Shown: in pieces, positions 1 through 11,566 of the stretch | How the letters are laid out: the number at the start of each line of letters is the position of its first letter | How positions within the stretch are numbered: the stretch's first letter is position 1 | NCBI GenBank assembly: GCA_023525715.1 | Contig: CM042012.1 | Span: forward strand, 42,627,028 to 42,691,027 | DNA from: Cichorium intybus | Lineage: Eukaryota > Streptophyta > Magnoliopsida > Asterales > Asteraceae | Direction of reading: 5' to 3' | DNA: 64,000 bases | Position numbers and translations under genes: made by a program | The notes under the pieces: model-generated | What the model was told of the DNA's origin: nothing | The model's input: the letters and a program-made list of their open reading frames with translations, nothing else | Database searches by the model: none

Positions 1-3000
1 CTTATGTACAAACAAGTTTCATACTAGTTTACTCAAAACCGGACTTTCAAAAGACATAGTCCAACACAAGAAAATAAGTAAGTCCAAGTCCAAAGTCCAT
101 ATCCCATCCAGCTAACCCTCCGTGATGCGTTTCCCTCGATCTGTACTTCCAGAACCTAACACAATTAACATTAACAAACAATATATGAGCTTTGAAAGCT
201 CTGTGAGTAATTAAAGTTTAACTGGACAGCATTTGTCCAACATTTCTTTCACAACTTTCTCAATAAACCATCTTGATCTTTAATATATTCTCATAATGAG
301 GTTCATTATTCCAAACACTCATAATTGGTATTCTCCACCAATTTCAAAACAACTCAAATCATACTTCTCCTGTAATAAACATCAATACCAACACATAATT
401 CATCTATTAATAACTACTCACCTGTTGTAGTATCGGTATGTGGAACTCCTGCACCTCGTGTATGCTCCTGCCTAGCCTTAGCTGTAGCATAACAACTCAT
501 TTTCATTACTCAAATGAAAAACAATCTTAACTACACTCAATATTCATCACAATCAAGGAACTTGTATCATTTAAGCAAGTTATAATCAAAGGATAGCAAT
601 AATATCAAAGTTGTAGCTTTCAATTTCATCATTTAAACACATGTAACCCTAGAAATGCAACAATCAACATTTCTTTAGCTTGGGTATCGAATTAGAACTC
701 ACATACACAGTCTAATCCAAGTAAACTCACTCTAATTCGTGCTAATTGAAAGTGGTTCATCAAAACCACAAGGAACCATTTCAAATCCAATGATTCAACC
801 GTTGGAATAAGATAAAAATCAAAGAGAATTACATTTCAAGCTCAAAGAACTAAACTCTAGCTTCAATTCGTGATCAATAAGCCTTAATCTCGACTTAGAA
901 GGGTTAGAATCGCTTTTCTAGGGTATTGGGAGTGTTTTGATCGAAGTAGAAATAACCCAAAATGAAAAGAAATCGTGTTTTAAAACAGATCTGTGCCGAT
1001 TACACGACCCGTGTAAAAGTTACACGGCCCGTGTAACTCACGGTACGAATTTAGAGTTTGGTCTGCAGAACTACACGACCCGTGTCAATATTACACGACC
1101 CGTGCTGTACATTTTACACGACCCGTGTCAATATTACACGACCCGTGCTGCACATGTTAGTTTTAGACTACAGAACTACACGACCCGTGTCAAAAATGAC
1201 ACGACCCGTGTAATTTACGGTATGCTCAAAACATTTGCAAGGAACTCCTACACGACCCGTGTAACCTCTTTTAGCATTTTTTTTAACTTCAATTTCCTTC
1301 CAAATGAAATTCTAACTACCCAAACTCATGAAATAATCTAACAAATCTTAATTATACCAAGATTAACTCAAAAAAAATCTCTAAATTTTAATAACACGGT
1401 ATTACAACTAATTTGAAATTTGTTTTCTTTTGAAGTTGGCAAGCAATTGTTATTGAGATAACAGTTTATAAATCAAAAATTGATTAACAAATGATAACAA
1501 CAACAATAAGTCCTCACCCTATATATACATATATATGTATATATATAGGATGGAGCATCTAATCATCATACACACTCAACCACGTGCAATCAATCACCTT
1601 AGCGTCCCAAGGCGGGGTGGTCAACCCAATAGCGCTATTATTGTCCATAACGTACCTCAAGAATACGGGCATAGTCATGGAGATTAGACTAAAAATGATA
1701 ATGCACTACAAGTACATGTAGCGTAAACAAACAATAATTATACAAATAATGATTTACGTATAAATGTCCCAACAATGTCTCAATGGTGAAAAATAATAAA
1801 ATGAAGTTGGAACATATTAAAACCACATGATACACCCCAAAAGTATTGAACATTATAAAATATGGGGTAGATTAATGTATTCATATGTTAAATGAATTTT
1901 AAATTGAATTAATTACTTTGCTTAATTAATTTATATCTTCACTTTAGGCAAGATTTTAATAATTTCTTATTAAAATAATAACTAGTCAAAGTATAAGTAT
2001 TTACAGATTTTATATATTATAAACAATTATTTATATGAAATAATCATTAAAAATGCATTTTTACATGCTTAGATATTTAGGAAAATGGTTTTTAAATACT
2101 AAACAGTAATGAAATATTCTGAAATTATCAGAAAATCATTAATTCATAAAATAGTAATTACTGTAAAATTTTCATAGTTTTCTTAACTGCTTTAGTATTT
2201 ATTTAGTATTTTAATAATTAAACCACAACAAAATTCGGGAAAAATAATAAATGATTCCCAAAACTTCTGGAAAATTAACCATAGTTTTCTAACAATATAT
2301 TGAGCCTACTGTAAATATGTTAGATATTTTGGACTATGGAAAGTATTTCTTATGTTTTTCATTATTAACTAATCAATAAAATCATAAATAATAGGGAAAT
2401 ATTAAGAGAAATTCATTAGACTTTTTATTTATGATTAACATATTATATATGGTATTCTGATAAGGTTTAATAATTTTTGGAGATGTGTAGCTATTTATTA
2501 TCAATTTAAACCATTAAATAAACATTAAATCAGGAAAAATAAGCAAACCTTCTTACAAAAATCTGTAAATTTTGTCATGGAGTCTTTAAAATGTGTATAA
2601 GGTGCGAAAAATATAAAATCTAGATTGTAACATACCTAACTATATTTTGCAATTTATTTTTCTACAACAAAATAAAATACAAAATAAGCATCAAACAGTA
2701 ATATAAATGCATGAAACTTTATAAATCCACTTTACGCAATATATGGGTTGTTCCAAAATTGTTCCAGAATTTATTGACTACAAAAAGTATTTTATGTGAA
2801 TTATTGCCATATTTTATAGCAATAATTATAGTAATTCAATAAAAATAAGTTATTTTCTGAAAATTTCCAGAACTTCTTATTTTATTTATGAGAGTCTGAG
2901 AAAAATCAGGTTTATGCATAAAATGAGTTTTAGATATTTTGGTGGATTTAATTTGTTTCATGTATGAATTTGGAACTTTTAACAACATACCTTGATGAAT

Positions 3001-3587
3001 GCTTCAAGAGGGATGGAGATTTGAGTATATTGAAGTGTTCTTGGCTGAAAAGTGAAGATTTCTAGGAGGAATTTCGAGATTGAGAGTGAGAGGAAGAATA
3101 GATATGGTTTGAGTGGTGATGAGAATAATGTGTTGGGAGAAAAATGAAAGGAAAGATGATGGAAGGTGTGAGTGGGAGACAATGGGAATAACCTTTTACT
3201 TTTGGTGGTCTTCATAATTCCCCACTAACACAAGCATCTTAAGAGTTTTATAAAATTTAATGTAGTGTTTATAAAAATAGAGTTTTATAAAAAAATAGGT
3301 TATTATTTGATTATAACAATCTACTTTGATTTGAAGTTTAATTATAGCATTCAAGTTTGATTCTTTTAATTTAATTAGAGCATCATACTTTGATTTGATT
3401 TTAATATGGTATCATAATTTAATTTTATTATAGTTATAACGTTATACTATGATATATTGCTATTAACGTCAATTTATATCGTAGTGTAAGGGTTTTGATC
3501 TTATTAGCGTCAAGAAATCTCGAGTAGGGTTTATTAAATTTCCAATTGGGTTGGGTTGAACCGAATCCATTTTAGGAGGATGTCACA
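1..3587 (-). mobile_element. Long LTR of a Ty3/gypsy element, reverse orientation, left end outside window
   Basis: Read on the minus strand, the sequence starts at 3587 with TGTGACATCC, a typical Ty3/gypsy LTR start. It then has an A/T-rich upstream part and a TATA-like stretch near 3250. A pyrimidine-rich leader (about 3230-2990) follows and ends in a splice-donor-like AAG/GTATGT. Near 1600-1690 lies a block seen in plant gypsy LTRs. The opposite end is not reached, so the LTR is at least 3.6 kb. No gag or pol is attached inside the window, so a solo LTR and the edge of an element are both possible. The next bases, AGTGG (3588-3592), would be the target duplication. Short ORFs inside (for example 937-1341 and 2979-3215) are repeat translation, not genes. 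Confidence 0.6.
1000..1266. repeat. Nine-copy ACACGACCCGTGT dyad cluster inside the gypsy LTR
   Basis: The near-palindrome ACACGACCCGTGT (or ACACGGCCCGTGT, or a version ending in GTGC) occurs nine times in about 265 bp, at irregular spacing of 17 to 60 bp. It reads through as a fake 134-residue ORF with repeated TTRV residues. It is probably a subrepeat of the U5 or 5' leader of the reverse-strand LTR. Confidence 0.85.
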
Positions 3588-3720
3588 AGTGGTGTGAGTG
3601 ATCGGATGACCCAACTCATATCCCTTATGACAATGATGGCCAATAATTTCATGCCAGAATACCAGCAAATGCCATCACGAGGTCAAGAAGAAGAAGAGGG
3701 GTCAGTTTAGGAGCAGTACG

Positions 3721-3775
3721 TCTGGCTGAAGACGTTAAACTTAGCGCTTGTTGGGAGGCAACCCATCGTGTCATA
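3721..3775 (+). promoter_or_regulatory. Conserved Athila pre-ORF-1 block (copy A)
   Basis: The block starts CTGGCTGAAGACG and contains GGGAGGCAACCC. From memory, this signature lies between pol and ORF-1 in Athila elements, where it is thought to be tied to making the spliced ORF-1 transcript. Copy B is at 8613-8667 with only a few differences. Both are followed by a donor-like GGTATGCC (about 4122 and 9015) and a TTTGCAG acceptor just before the ORF-1 ATG. Confidence 0.6.
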
Positions 3776-4467
3776 AGTTAGGATATATTTCCTAAAATAA
3801 AAATACAAAAATACATCAATCTCTTTGCAGATACTAGTGGTTTGAAATAAGTGTGGGGTCATTCGAGAAGTTTTGAAATTTTTGACGACCGCGCCGCGGG
3901 TATTGGAATTACGCGACGCGGGATCGTAAACCAACCCGATGCGCAGGGGTTGATTTGGTGACACGCGCGACGCGCAAAGTGCAAACCCGCGACGCGGTAA
4001 ACGATCAGTCGGTTTCCCCCTTTATAAGGTGAACCGCGGCTCGCATAACCCACACGCGACTCGGAGCTCTGGTGATTGAAATTTTGTTGCAATTTTTCTT
4101 GCTCATTTTGTTCCCACTACCAAGGTATGCCATTCTAACTATCTATTGCTTGTTAAAACTAGTGATTAGGTAGTTAATTTTAGTGATTTGCCCCAAAATA
4201 GTTCAAAACTTAGAATCACTAATGCTAGCTTGTAGGGTGTTTGTTTTGCCGAATGAAGACCCTAGATGAGCTAGTCGGTACCTAGGCTACCTTGTGGTAT
4301 GATTAAATTGAGATTTAGCAGGTTAAAATGAGGATTTGATTCGGGGTTTTGAAACAGCCGCACGCCGCGCCGCGCCCTTGCTCTTGGGCCGCGCCGCGGT
4401 GCGGCTGGGAAGATAAGGACTGATTTTGCAAAAATTTTTGTTTTGTGGATATATTTTCTTTTTGCAG

Positions 4468-5635
4468 ATGATGTTCAGAATGGAGCACGCTTTCCTCCAG
4501 TTCCCCGCGGAGCTGGCCAGTTCTGTTGAGTATACCTCGCGGAGGGATGCTTTGAGGAGTCGCCGGGTGTTAGAGGCGACGGTCATTGATCGAGATATTC
4601 TTAGAGACGCAGGGCTCTGGGGTGCGATCGAGCCGTTCTTACATCGCACCTGGACCCACGAGGAGGCGTCATTCACGTGCAGAGGTTGGGACCGGATCAT
4701 GGCCACTGACGAGGATGTGGTCTACACGGAGCTTCTTCTGGAGTTCCTGTCTACGGTCCATTTCGCTCCGAGGGCGGGAGACCCGCGTTCCAGGCTCGTA
4801 CGTTTTCGCTTGGGAGGTGAGCACAGGGAGTGCAACCTCCGGGAGTTTGGGAGGCGCACAGGCATCTACGCTGCCGCGGACCTCCAACACCGATATTTCA
4901 CCCGGTTCTTCGGGTCTTGCATTCAGGGGGAGCCAGACAAGGCTCCCAACATGGAGGTTTGGGCATCGCTGTCCAACGTCAGGTACGAGGCGGGGGCCTC
5001 GAGAGAGAGCCACCTACGCGATCCACTCCACCGCCTCATGCACCGGATCGTCTCCACCTCCATCATGCAGCGGGAGGGAGGCGAGAAGGTGTCTGGAGAC
5101 GATATGACATTTTTTGTGGGTTCTCCTCGACCCGTCCCGGTTCCTCCACCTCCCTTTCGCCCTTGCGACCGCTCTCTCCACTCACTCTACCGGAGCCTCC
5201 ACCAGCAGTCCACTAGCCAGGGGGTATTTTATTACTCGCCTGGCCCGTTCCTATGGCATCCTTACTGCCCCCGTGGCAGCTTCTTTGACTGCTCTGCCTC
5301 CATCACGCACTACAGCACGCACGTTGGAGAGGATGTGGTTCATTGAGCTGCAGCGCCCGGGGCAGTACATCCGGGCCCCGACCGAGCTTCCTGAGGCACC
5401 TCAGCCCGCGTATGCCCAGCCTGGCAGGAGACGCAGGAGGCCAGAGCCCGTAGCCCCAACAGAGCCACATCAGGAGGACCTGGCAGCCCGAGTTGCCAGG
5501 ATTGAGGACCAGTTGGCATGGATCGGGGAGGTACTTTTGGAGTTGGCCACTCAGCAGGGCCACCATCCCCGACCATTCCCAGCCCGGCCCCACGATCATA
5601 AGGCCGGACCCTCCAGGCCGCCCGGCAGTGATTGA
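4468..5635 (+). pseudogene. Athila ORF-1 (env-like position) protein, copy A, frameshifted
   Basis: This belongs to the Athila ORF-1 family (PF03078-type), the extra gene that Athila elements carry 3' of pol, in the position of a retroviral env; its function is unknown. The chosen start is the ATG at 4468, directly after a pyrimidine tract and TTTGCAG acceptor, as in copy B. Frame 1 runs to GDDMT near 5108. There a T-run has one base more than in copy B, so the original frame ends at 5346. The rest of the protein continues in the other frame (5114-5635), with the proline/arginine-rich segment and C-terminal coiled-coil-like part matching copy B. Hydropathy shows no clear membrane segment. The single homopolymer insertion makes it a recent pseudogene, or possibly an assembly error. 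Confidence 0.8.
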
Positions 5636-6650
5636 TGTACCTTTTTCTTTCTTTCTTTTTATTCTTTTTGGGATATATGTACAAACTTATGACACATCTT
5701 TCTGTATATTGTTCATCTTTTATTTCTGTCATATGTGTTTTTAATTTATTTGTTGAGTTGTGCATGATATACCAATTTGAGAAGGAGTTGTCTCAGACAA
5801 GTGTGGGGTCACCGTGCCCCTCCACTTGTCTCGACCGCCGGCGTGTTCACTGTAGCGCTACAACTCCAGAATACGAAATCGAGGATCCATTTGTGCGCAT
5901 TATACCTGTGATATTGAGCACCAAGCAATCTATCGTCCAAGAGGGGTAACTCTTTCTCCCTTGTTTTGAAATAATTTTTGTACAATGGGGACGTTGTACG
6001 ATTTTAAGTGTGGGGTGTGGACGGTCGAAAGAGAATTTTTTTGAAATTTTTACAGAAATGATCAATTTTTCAAATTTTTAGCAAACTTTTTCAAAATTTT
6101 ATATAAATTGCAATTTTGAAATGAATGATTTGTGATTGTGATAGCATTAGTATTTTTCAAGAAATACTGCTTAGTTGTGATCATGCTATTAGTTAGTCAA
6201 ATAAGTTGAGTTTTATGAGCTAGAAGATTGAGCTGTTTTAGGATTGGAATTTAGGAAGGAAAAGTCAATCTGTGGCCTTTGTTGTTCGAGCCGGTAGGTC
6301 TAAAATGGGTGGGCCTTATGCACCTTACCACCTAAGATCGTCTGGTTTAGGATGGTATTTCTGAAAGCTCGCTACACGGACAACATCGAAAGTCATGGAC
6401 AATTCCTTAATGGCCTTTAGAATCTGAACGAGTAAGTACACTTCGTTGTGGACAGAAAGTTTGTAATCAAGGGTTCTCTAGAAAGCCATGAATTCCAAAG
6501 AACAATTCAATTATGTTTTCACGAACTATTTCACTCTAACTCAAAGAGCAATAAACTTTGAAACTGAACACAGTCAGGAATTGTTTGATTCTCTATTATA
6601 ATTTGTTAAAAACTCTCTTGCTTGGGGACAAGCAAGGCACAAGTGTGGGG

Positions 6651-7761
6651 TGTTTGACAACGCCTAATGATATCAAGTATTTTAGGCGTTGTTGAGCCTT
6701 GTTCTTGATTAAATTATATCAAATATGTCTGGGTATTCTCACTTTTCGTGCCAGGATTTGTTTGGAGAAAAAGGGTAGAAACAGGGACTAAAGGTGTACA
6801 AAAGGAAAAAGTATGGAAAGAATGGAAAATCAAGAGAACTCGTACGCGCGCCGCGGGAATAAACTATGCGCGACGCGGGCTGAAGGCGGTGGAACACATT
6901 TAAATTCCGAAGAAACGGGGAAAGATAAGTACGCGCGCCGCGGATCTCATTTCTGCGCGGCGCGGTTGCGGGAAATTTGCAAGTATAAATAGATGCATTT
7001 CCAGCCGAAAACCCTAGCAAAGACCGGGTGTAAGCATCGACCTTGAAGCTCTTTGACTCCAGGATTCCATTTCAGCAAGCTCATAATTGGTATTTCATGT
7101 TTTTGGCTTTAATTTCATTTTAATAGTAAGTAGTTTTGTAGCTAAAGTCTTTGGGAGTGACAACCACTGACTTTGAGCACTTAGATTTCTGTTTTAGAAA
7201 CACTTTGGTTACTGTTTTGTGATTGGAATTCAGTTTGGTGAATGAAAAGCATTTGGTTGCATTTAATCTTAGCTTTTCGGTGTTTTGGATGTTGTGTTTG
7301 GTTTGTTTGATTGATTGTGTTTTGGATTGTGTTTTGGACCTTGTTAGGACTGTTTTCCTTAGCTGAAATCAGTAGCTAATTAGGTTATTTGGTAAGCATC
7401 AAACCTTGGCTAGTAACTGTTCCATAGGACTTTAACTAGTGGTAGTTTATGCTTTGCTTGGTTTGGCTAGTTTGGATGCCTTTGATTGCTTCTGAGTCAG
7501 AGATGTACTTCTGATTTCAGAAAGTGACTAGGTCATTTGGACATAGCTTAGCTTGGCTTTAGTGTTGAGCATTATCTCATTTGCTAGTGATAGGAAAATA
7601 GAAACTAGATCCTCCGACTATAGCTGTGACACTATTAGTTGGTAATCTCTCATCTAGTCTAACCACGAAGCTCCTGTGGATCGACCCTGACTACCGCTAT
7701 ACTAGTGTGTGTGTTAGGTATTTTTCTTATTTTTGACCGCACGACGACCGCTGCGTTGTCA
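6651..7761 (+). mobile_element. Athila LTR shared by segments A and B
   Basis: The LTR starts TGTTTGACAACGCC immediately after the purine-rich tract and runs to about TTGTCA at 7761; an alternative end is CCGCA at 7741. A second LTR of the same sequence lies at 11567-12683. It contains two CG-rich patches (6843-6875 and 6930-6968), a TATA-like TATAAATAG near 6985, and the GTGGATCGACCC block near 7676. It serves as 3' LTR of segment A and 5' LTR of segment B, a structure left by unequal recombination. No tRNA-Asp-type primer site follows, so the 5' leader of segment B was deleted. Confidence 0.8.
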
Positions 7762-8538
7762 CAATGCTACCTCTAGCTCAACAGCTTTTGATGTTTTTGA
7801 TATTTTTGAAAATGTTGATAATATCGAGCTGGTGATGAGTGAATCCATACCATCACCAGATGATTTGATTGATAAGGATGTTGTGGAGGAGGCTGTAAGT
7901 GACAGTACAGACCCCAGCCCAACTATCCCTGAAATTGTTGATACTATTGGGGAAGGGGGTGTAGATGACAATACTACCCCCGAACCTAGAATTTTTGAAA
8001 ATTTTGAGTCTTTTGAAAGTAAGGATCTGGTGATGGGTGACTTTATACCACCATCAGATCAAACCAGTGGCTCACTCTTGGTACCGATCCACCTGTTGGA
8101 CGATGATCAAGAAGATGATGCTGACGAGTTGATTTTTGAAAATATAAACATGATTTTTTCGCCACTCATGATCCATTCATGAATGGAAAATTAGATGTGA
8201 TCAATACCATCGATGAGGAGATATGGAAGCATCCCGATATGTTGCCTCCCGATCCCATTCGATTGGAAAACTCTTATTGGTACTGCAAGCCAAAATTGCA
8301 AACTGAAGATAGCACGTGGGACACTGGCAAAATGAGATCTGCAAAACAACTACTGGGAGCGGCACTGGGCGCGCTTCACGTCAAGCCAGTGATTTTGAAG
8401 AGATATAGAAGGAAGGACCGAGCTTGGAGGTTCAAAGCTACCTCCAAGCATTCACGGGAGTTAATCAGAAAACGGCAACCGGGCAGCAGCAGGAGAACCG
8501 ACAAGCCATTCGATCCAGGAAAGTGTGAGGAGCAGTAG
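7762..8538 (+). pseudogene. Unidentified acidic protein remnant inside Athila segment B
   Basis: I do not recognise this coding stretch. The frame that is open from 7733 is strongly acidic, with repeated FENF/FENV/ESKDLV-like segments and clusters of Asp and Glu. It ends at 8182. A second frame, open through 8179 and ending at 8538, can be extended upstream through FFATHDPF to about 8152. One indel in the T-run near 8154 therefore probably splits a single gene. The second part is basic at its end (KRYRRKDRAWRFK). It sits where gag-pol would be in a complete Athila, but carries no visible protease, RT, RNase H or integrase motif. It could be a divergent gag-related tail or captured host sequence. 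Segment A lacks it. Confidence 0.45.
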
Positions 8539-8612
8539 GTCAACAAAGGGACGGTGGAAGAAGCAAGGAAAGAAGACATATGATCCACCGTAGCTGTAGG
8601 AGGAGTTCCACG

Positions 8613-8667
8613 TCTGGCTGAAGACGTTAAACTTAGAGCTTGTTGGGAGGCAACCCATCGTGTCATA
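8613..8667 (+). promoter_or_regulatory. Conserved Athila pre-ORF-1 block (copy B)
   Basis: Same CTGGCTGAAGACG ... GGGAGGCAACCC block as at 3721. It directly follows the stop of the acidic remnant by about 70 bp and precedes the ORF-1 leader. Confidence 0.6.
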
Positions 8668-9358
8668 AGTTAGGATATAATTCTTAAAAATGAAATACAA
8701 AAAAATACATCAATATTTTTGCAGGTACTAGTGGTTTGAAATAAGTGTGGGGTCATTTGAGAAGTTTTGAAATTTTTGAAGTCCGTGCCGTGGGTATTTG
8801 AATTACGCGACGCGGGATCGTAAACCAACCCGATGCGCAGGGGTTGATTTGGACATGTGCGACGCGCAAAGAGCAAACCCGCGACGCGGTAAACGATCAG
8901 TCGGTTTCCTCCTTTATAAGGTAAGCCGCGGCTCGCACGACCCACACGCGACTCGGAGCTCTGGTGATTGAAATTTTATTGCGATTTTTCTTGCTTATTG
9001 TGTTTCTACTACCAAGGTATGCCATTCTAACTATCTATTACTCGTTAAAACTAGCGATTAGGTAGTTAATTTTAGCGATTTGCCCAAAATAGTTCAAAAT
9101 TTAGAATAGCTAATGCTAGCTCATAGGGTGTTTGTTTTGCCAAATGGAGACCCTAGATGAGCTAGTCGGCACCTAGGCTACCTTGTGGTGTGATTAGATT
9201 GAGTTGTAGCAGGTTAAATTGAGATTTTGGATCGGGGTTTGGAAACAGCCGCACGCCGCGCCGCGCCCTTGCTCTTGGGCCGCGCCGCGGTGCGGTGGGG
9301 AAGAAAAGGACTAATTTTGCAAAATTTTTTGTTTTGTGCTATGTGTTTTCTTTTGCAG

Positions 9359-10537
9359 ATGATGTTCAGATTGGACCACCCCTTCCTCCAGTTCCCCGCA
9401 GAGCTTGCCAGTTCAGTGGAGTATACTTCACGGAGAGACGCATTGACTCGTCGCCGGGTCCTTGAGGCGACAGTCATCGATCGAGATATTCTGAGGGACG
9501 CTGGGCTCTGGGGTGCGATTGAGCCATTCCTACATCGCACCTGGACCCACGAGGAGGCATCATTCACATGCCGTGGCTGGGATAGGATCATGGCCACAGA
9601 CGAGGACGTGGTCTACACGGAGTTGCTGCTGGAGTTCATATCCACTATCCAGTTCGCACCTCGGGCGGGAGACCCGCGTTCTAGGCTGGTACGATTTCGT
9701 TTGGGAGGTGAGCACAGGGAGTGCAACCTCCAGGAGTTCGGGAGGCGAGTGGGGTTATACACTCCAGCGGACCTCCAGCATCGTTATTTCACCCGATTCT
9801 TCGGGTCCTGCATTCAGGGGGAGCCGGACAGAGCTCCCAACATGGAGGTTTGGGCATCGCTGTCCAACGTTAGATACGAGGCGGGAGCTTCCAGGGAGAG
9901 TCATCTTCGGGACCCACTTCACCGCCTCATGCACCGGATCGTCTCCACCTCCATCATGCAGCGGGAGGGAGGCGAGAAGGTGTCAGGCGACGACATGACA
10001 TACTTGTGGGTCCTCCTCGACCCATCCAGATTCCTCCACCTCCCATTCGCTCTCGCAGTTGCCCTCTCCACCCACTCTATTGGCGCCTCCACCAGCAGCC
10101 CATTAGCCAGGGGGTATTTCATTACCCGCCTGGCCCGTTCCTATGGCATCCTTACTGCCCCCGTGGCAGCCTCTTTGACTGCTCTGCCTCCATCGCGCAC
10201 TACAGCACACACTTTGGAGAGGATGCGGCTCATTGAGCTGCAGCGCCCGGGGCAGTACATCCGGGCACCGACCGAGCCTCCTCAGGCACCTCAGCCCGCG
10301 TATGCCCAGCCTGGCAGGAGACGCAGGAGGCCAGAGCCAGCGCCAGAGCCCGCAGCTCCGACAGAGCCACATCCGGAGGACCTGGCAGTCAGGGTTGCCA
10401 GGATCGAGGACCAGCTCGAGTGGATCGGGGAGGTACTTCTTCAGATCGCATCAGCGCAGGGTCAGCGCCCCCGACCATTCCCAGCCAGGGCCCACGATCA
10501 TGAGGCCGGACCTTCCAGGCCGCCTGGTAGTGATTGA
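9359..10537 (+). CDS. Athila ORF-1 (env-like position) protein, copy B, intact
   Basis: A 392-residue open frame starts at the ATG at 9359, immediately after a CTTTTGCAG acceptor-like site. The frame is open further upstream, but that part translates GC-rich leader. Family: Athila ORF-1 (PF03078-type), of unknown biochemical role. The order is an N-terminal segment (FLQFPAELAS), a conserved core (WTHEEASFTC, RLGGEHRECNLQEFGRR, LHRLMHRI), then ARGYFITRLARSYG, followed by a Pro/Arg-rich stretch. A short amphipathic, coiled-coil-like segment (ARIEDQLEWIGEVLLQ) lies near the C terminus. No signal peptide or membrane helix is evident, unlike a true envelope glycoprotein. Copy A at 4468 is the frameshifted partner. 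It belongs to the transposon, not to host metabolism. Confidence 0.85.
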   Translation: MMFRLDHPFLQFPAELASSVEYTSRRDALTRRRVLEATVIDRDILRDAGLWGAIEPFLHRTWTHEEASFTCRGWDRIMATDEDVVYTELLLEFISTIQFAPRAGDPRSRLVRFRLGGEHRECNLQEFGRRVGLYTPADLQHRYFTRFFGSCIQGEPDRAPNMEVWASLSNVRYEAGASRESHLRDPLHRLMHRIVSTSIMQREGGEKVSGDDMTYLWVLLDPSRFLHLPFALAVALSTHSIGASTSSPLARGYFITRLARSYGILTAPVAASLTALPPSRTTAHTLERMRLIELQRPGQYIRAPTEPPQAPQPAYAQPGRRRRRPEPAPEPAAPTEPHPEDLAVRVARIEDQLEWIGEVLLQIASAQGQRPRPFPARAHDHEAGPSRPPGSD

Positions 10538-11566
10538 TGTACCTTTTTCTTTCTTTCTTTCTTTCATTTTTTTTGGGATATATGTACAAACTTATGGGAT
10601 ATATGTACAAACTTATGACACATCTTTCTGTATATTTCTGTTTATATTTTATTTCTGTCATGTGTGTTTTTAATGTGTTTGTTAAGTTATGCATGATATA
10701 CCAATTTGAGAAGGAGTTGTCTCAGACAAGTGTGGGGTCACCGTGCCCCCTCCACTTGTCTCGACCACCGGCGTGTTCACTGTAGCGCTACAACTCCAGA
10801 ATACGAAATCGAGGATCCATTTGTATGCAATTATACCTGTGATATTGAGCACCAAGCAGTCTATCGTCCAAAAAGGGGTAACTCTTTCTCCCTTGTTTTG
10901 AAATAATTTTGTACAACGGAGACATTGTATGGTTTTATCGAAAGAGAATTTTTTTTGAAATTTTTGCAGAAATGCTCAATTTTTCAATTTTTAGCAATAT
11001 TTTTCAAAATTTTTTAATGAATTGCAATTTTGAAATGAATGATTTATGATTGTGATAGCATTAGTATTTTTCAAGAAATACTATTTATTTGTGATCATGC
11101 TATTAGTTAGTCAAATAAGTTGAGTTTTACGAGTTTAGAAGATTGAGCTGTTTTAGGATTGGAATTTAGGAAGGAAATGTCAATCTGTGGCCTTTGTTGT
11201 TCGAGCCGGTAGGTCTAAAATGGGTGGGCCTTATGCACCTTATCACCTAAGATCGTCTGGTCTGGGATGGTATTTCTGAAAGCTCGCTACACGGACAACA
11301 TCGAAAGTCATGGACAATTCCTTAATGGCCTTTAGAATCTGAATGAGTAAGTACACTTCATTGTGGACAGAAAGTTTGTAATCAAGGGTTCTCTAGAAAG
11401 CCATGAATTCCAAAGAACAACTCAATTATGTTTTCGCGAACTATTCCACTCTAACTCAAAAGAGCAATAAACTTTGAAACTGAACACAGTCAGAAATTGT
11501 TTGATTCTTTATTATAATTTGTTAAAAACTCTCTTGCTTGGGGACAAGCAAGGCGCAAGTGTGGGG

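Larger units (their letters stand above)
3588..6650 (+). mobile_element. Athila-type element, internal segment A (5' end replaced by gypsy LTR)
   Basis: This is the 3' part of an Athila-lineage Ty3/gypsy element. It begins with a short coding tail (3588-3710) that ends just before the conserved block at 3721-3775. The ORF-1 gene and about 1 kb of 3' non-coding DNA follow. It ends in a purine-rich tract (AAGTGTGGGG, up to 6650) directly before an LTR beginning TGTTTGACAACG. Segment B (8613-11566) is a clearly homologous copy about 4.9 kb downstream. The left end is cut by the reverse gypsy LTR. No protease, reverse transcriptase or integrase remains. Confidence 0.8.
7762..11566 (+). mobile_element. 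Athila-type element, internal segment B (gag-pol deleted)
   Basis: The segment lies between two Athila LTRs. It holds an unidentified acidic ORF remnant (about 7762-8538), the conserved pre-ORF-1 block (8613-8667), an intact ORF-1 (9359-10537), about 1 kb of non-coding DNA, and a purine tract before the LTR at 11567. With its LTRs (6651-12683) it is about 6.0 kb, far short of a full Athila. It can be read as a non-autonomous deletion derivative. From 8613 on it parallels segment A closely. Confidence 0.8.

Noticed and set aside
1000..1266. CRISPR-like array of short repeats
   Set aside because: The repeats are irregularly spaced dyads inside a plant LTR, with no uniform spacers or cas genes; plant nuclear genomes do not carry CRISPR.
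937..1341. 134-residue plus-strand ORF with TTRV repeats
   Set aside because: It is translation of the ACACGACCCGTGT repeats inside a reverse-strand LTR; there is no codon bias or domain.
4323..4706. Minus-strand ORFs opposite Athila ORF-1 (also 9214-9597 and 10103-10372)
   Set aside because: Shadows of the GC-rich plus-strand ORF-1; they track it in both copies with no independent signal.
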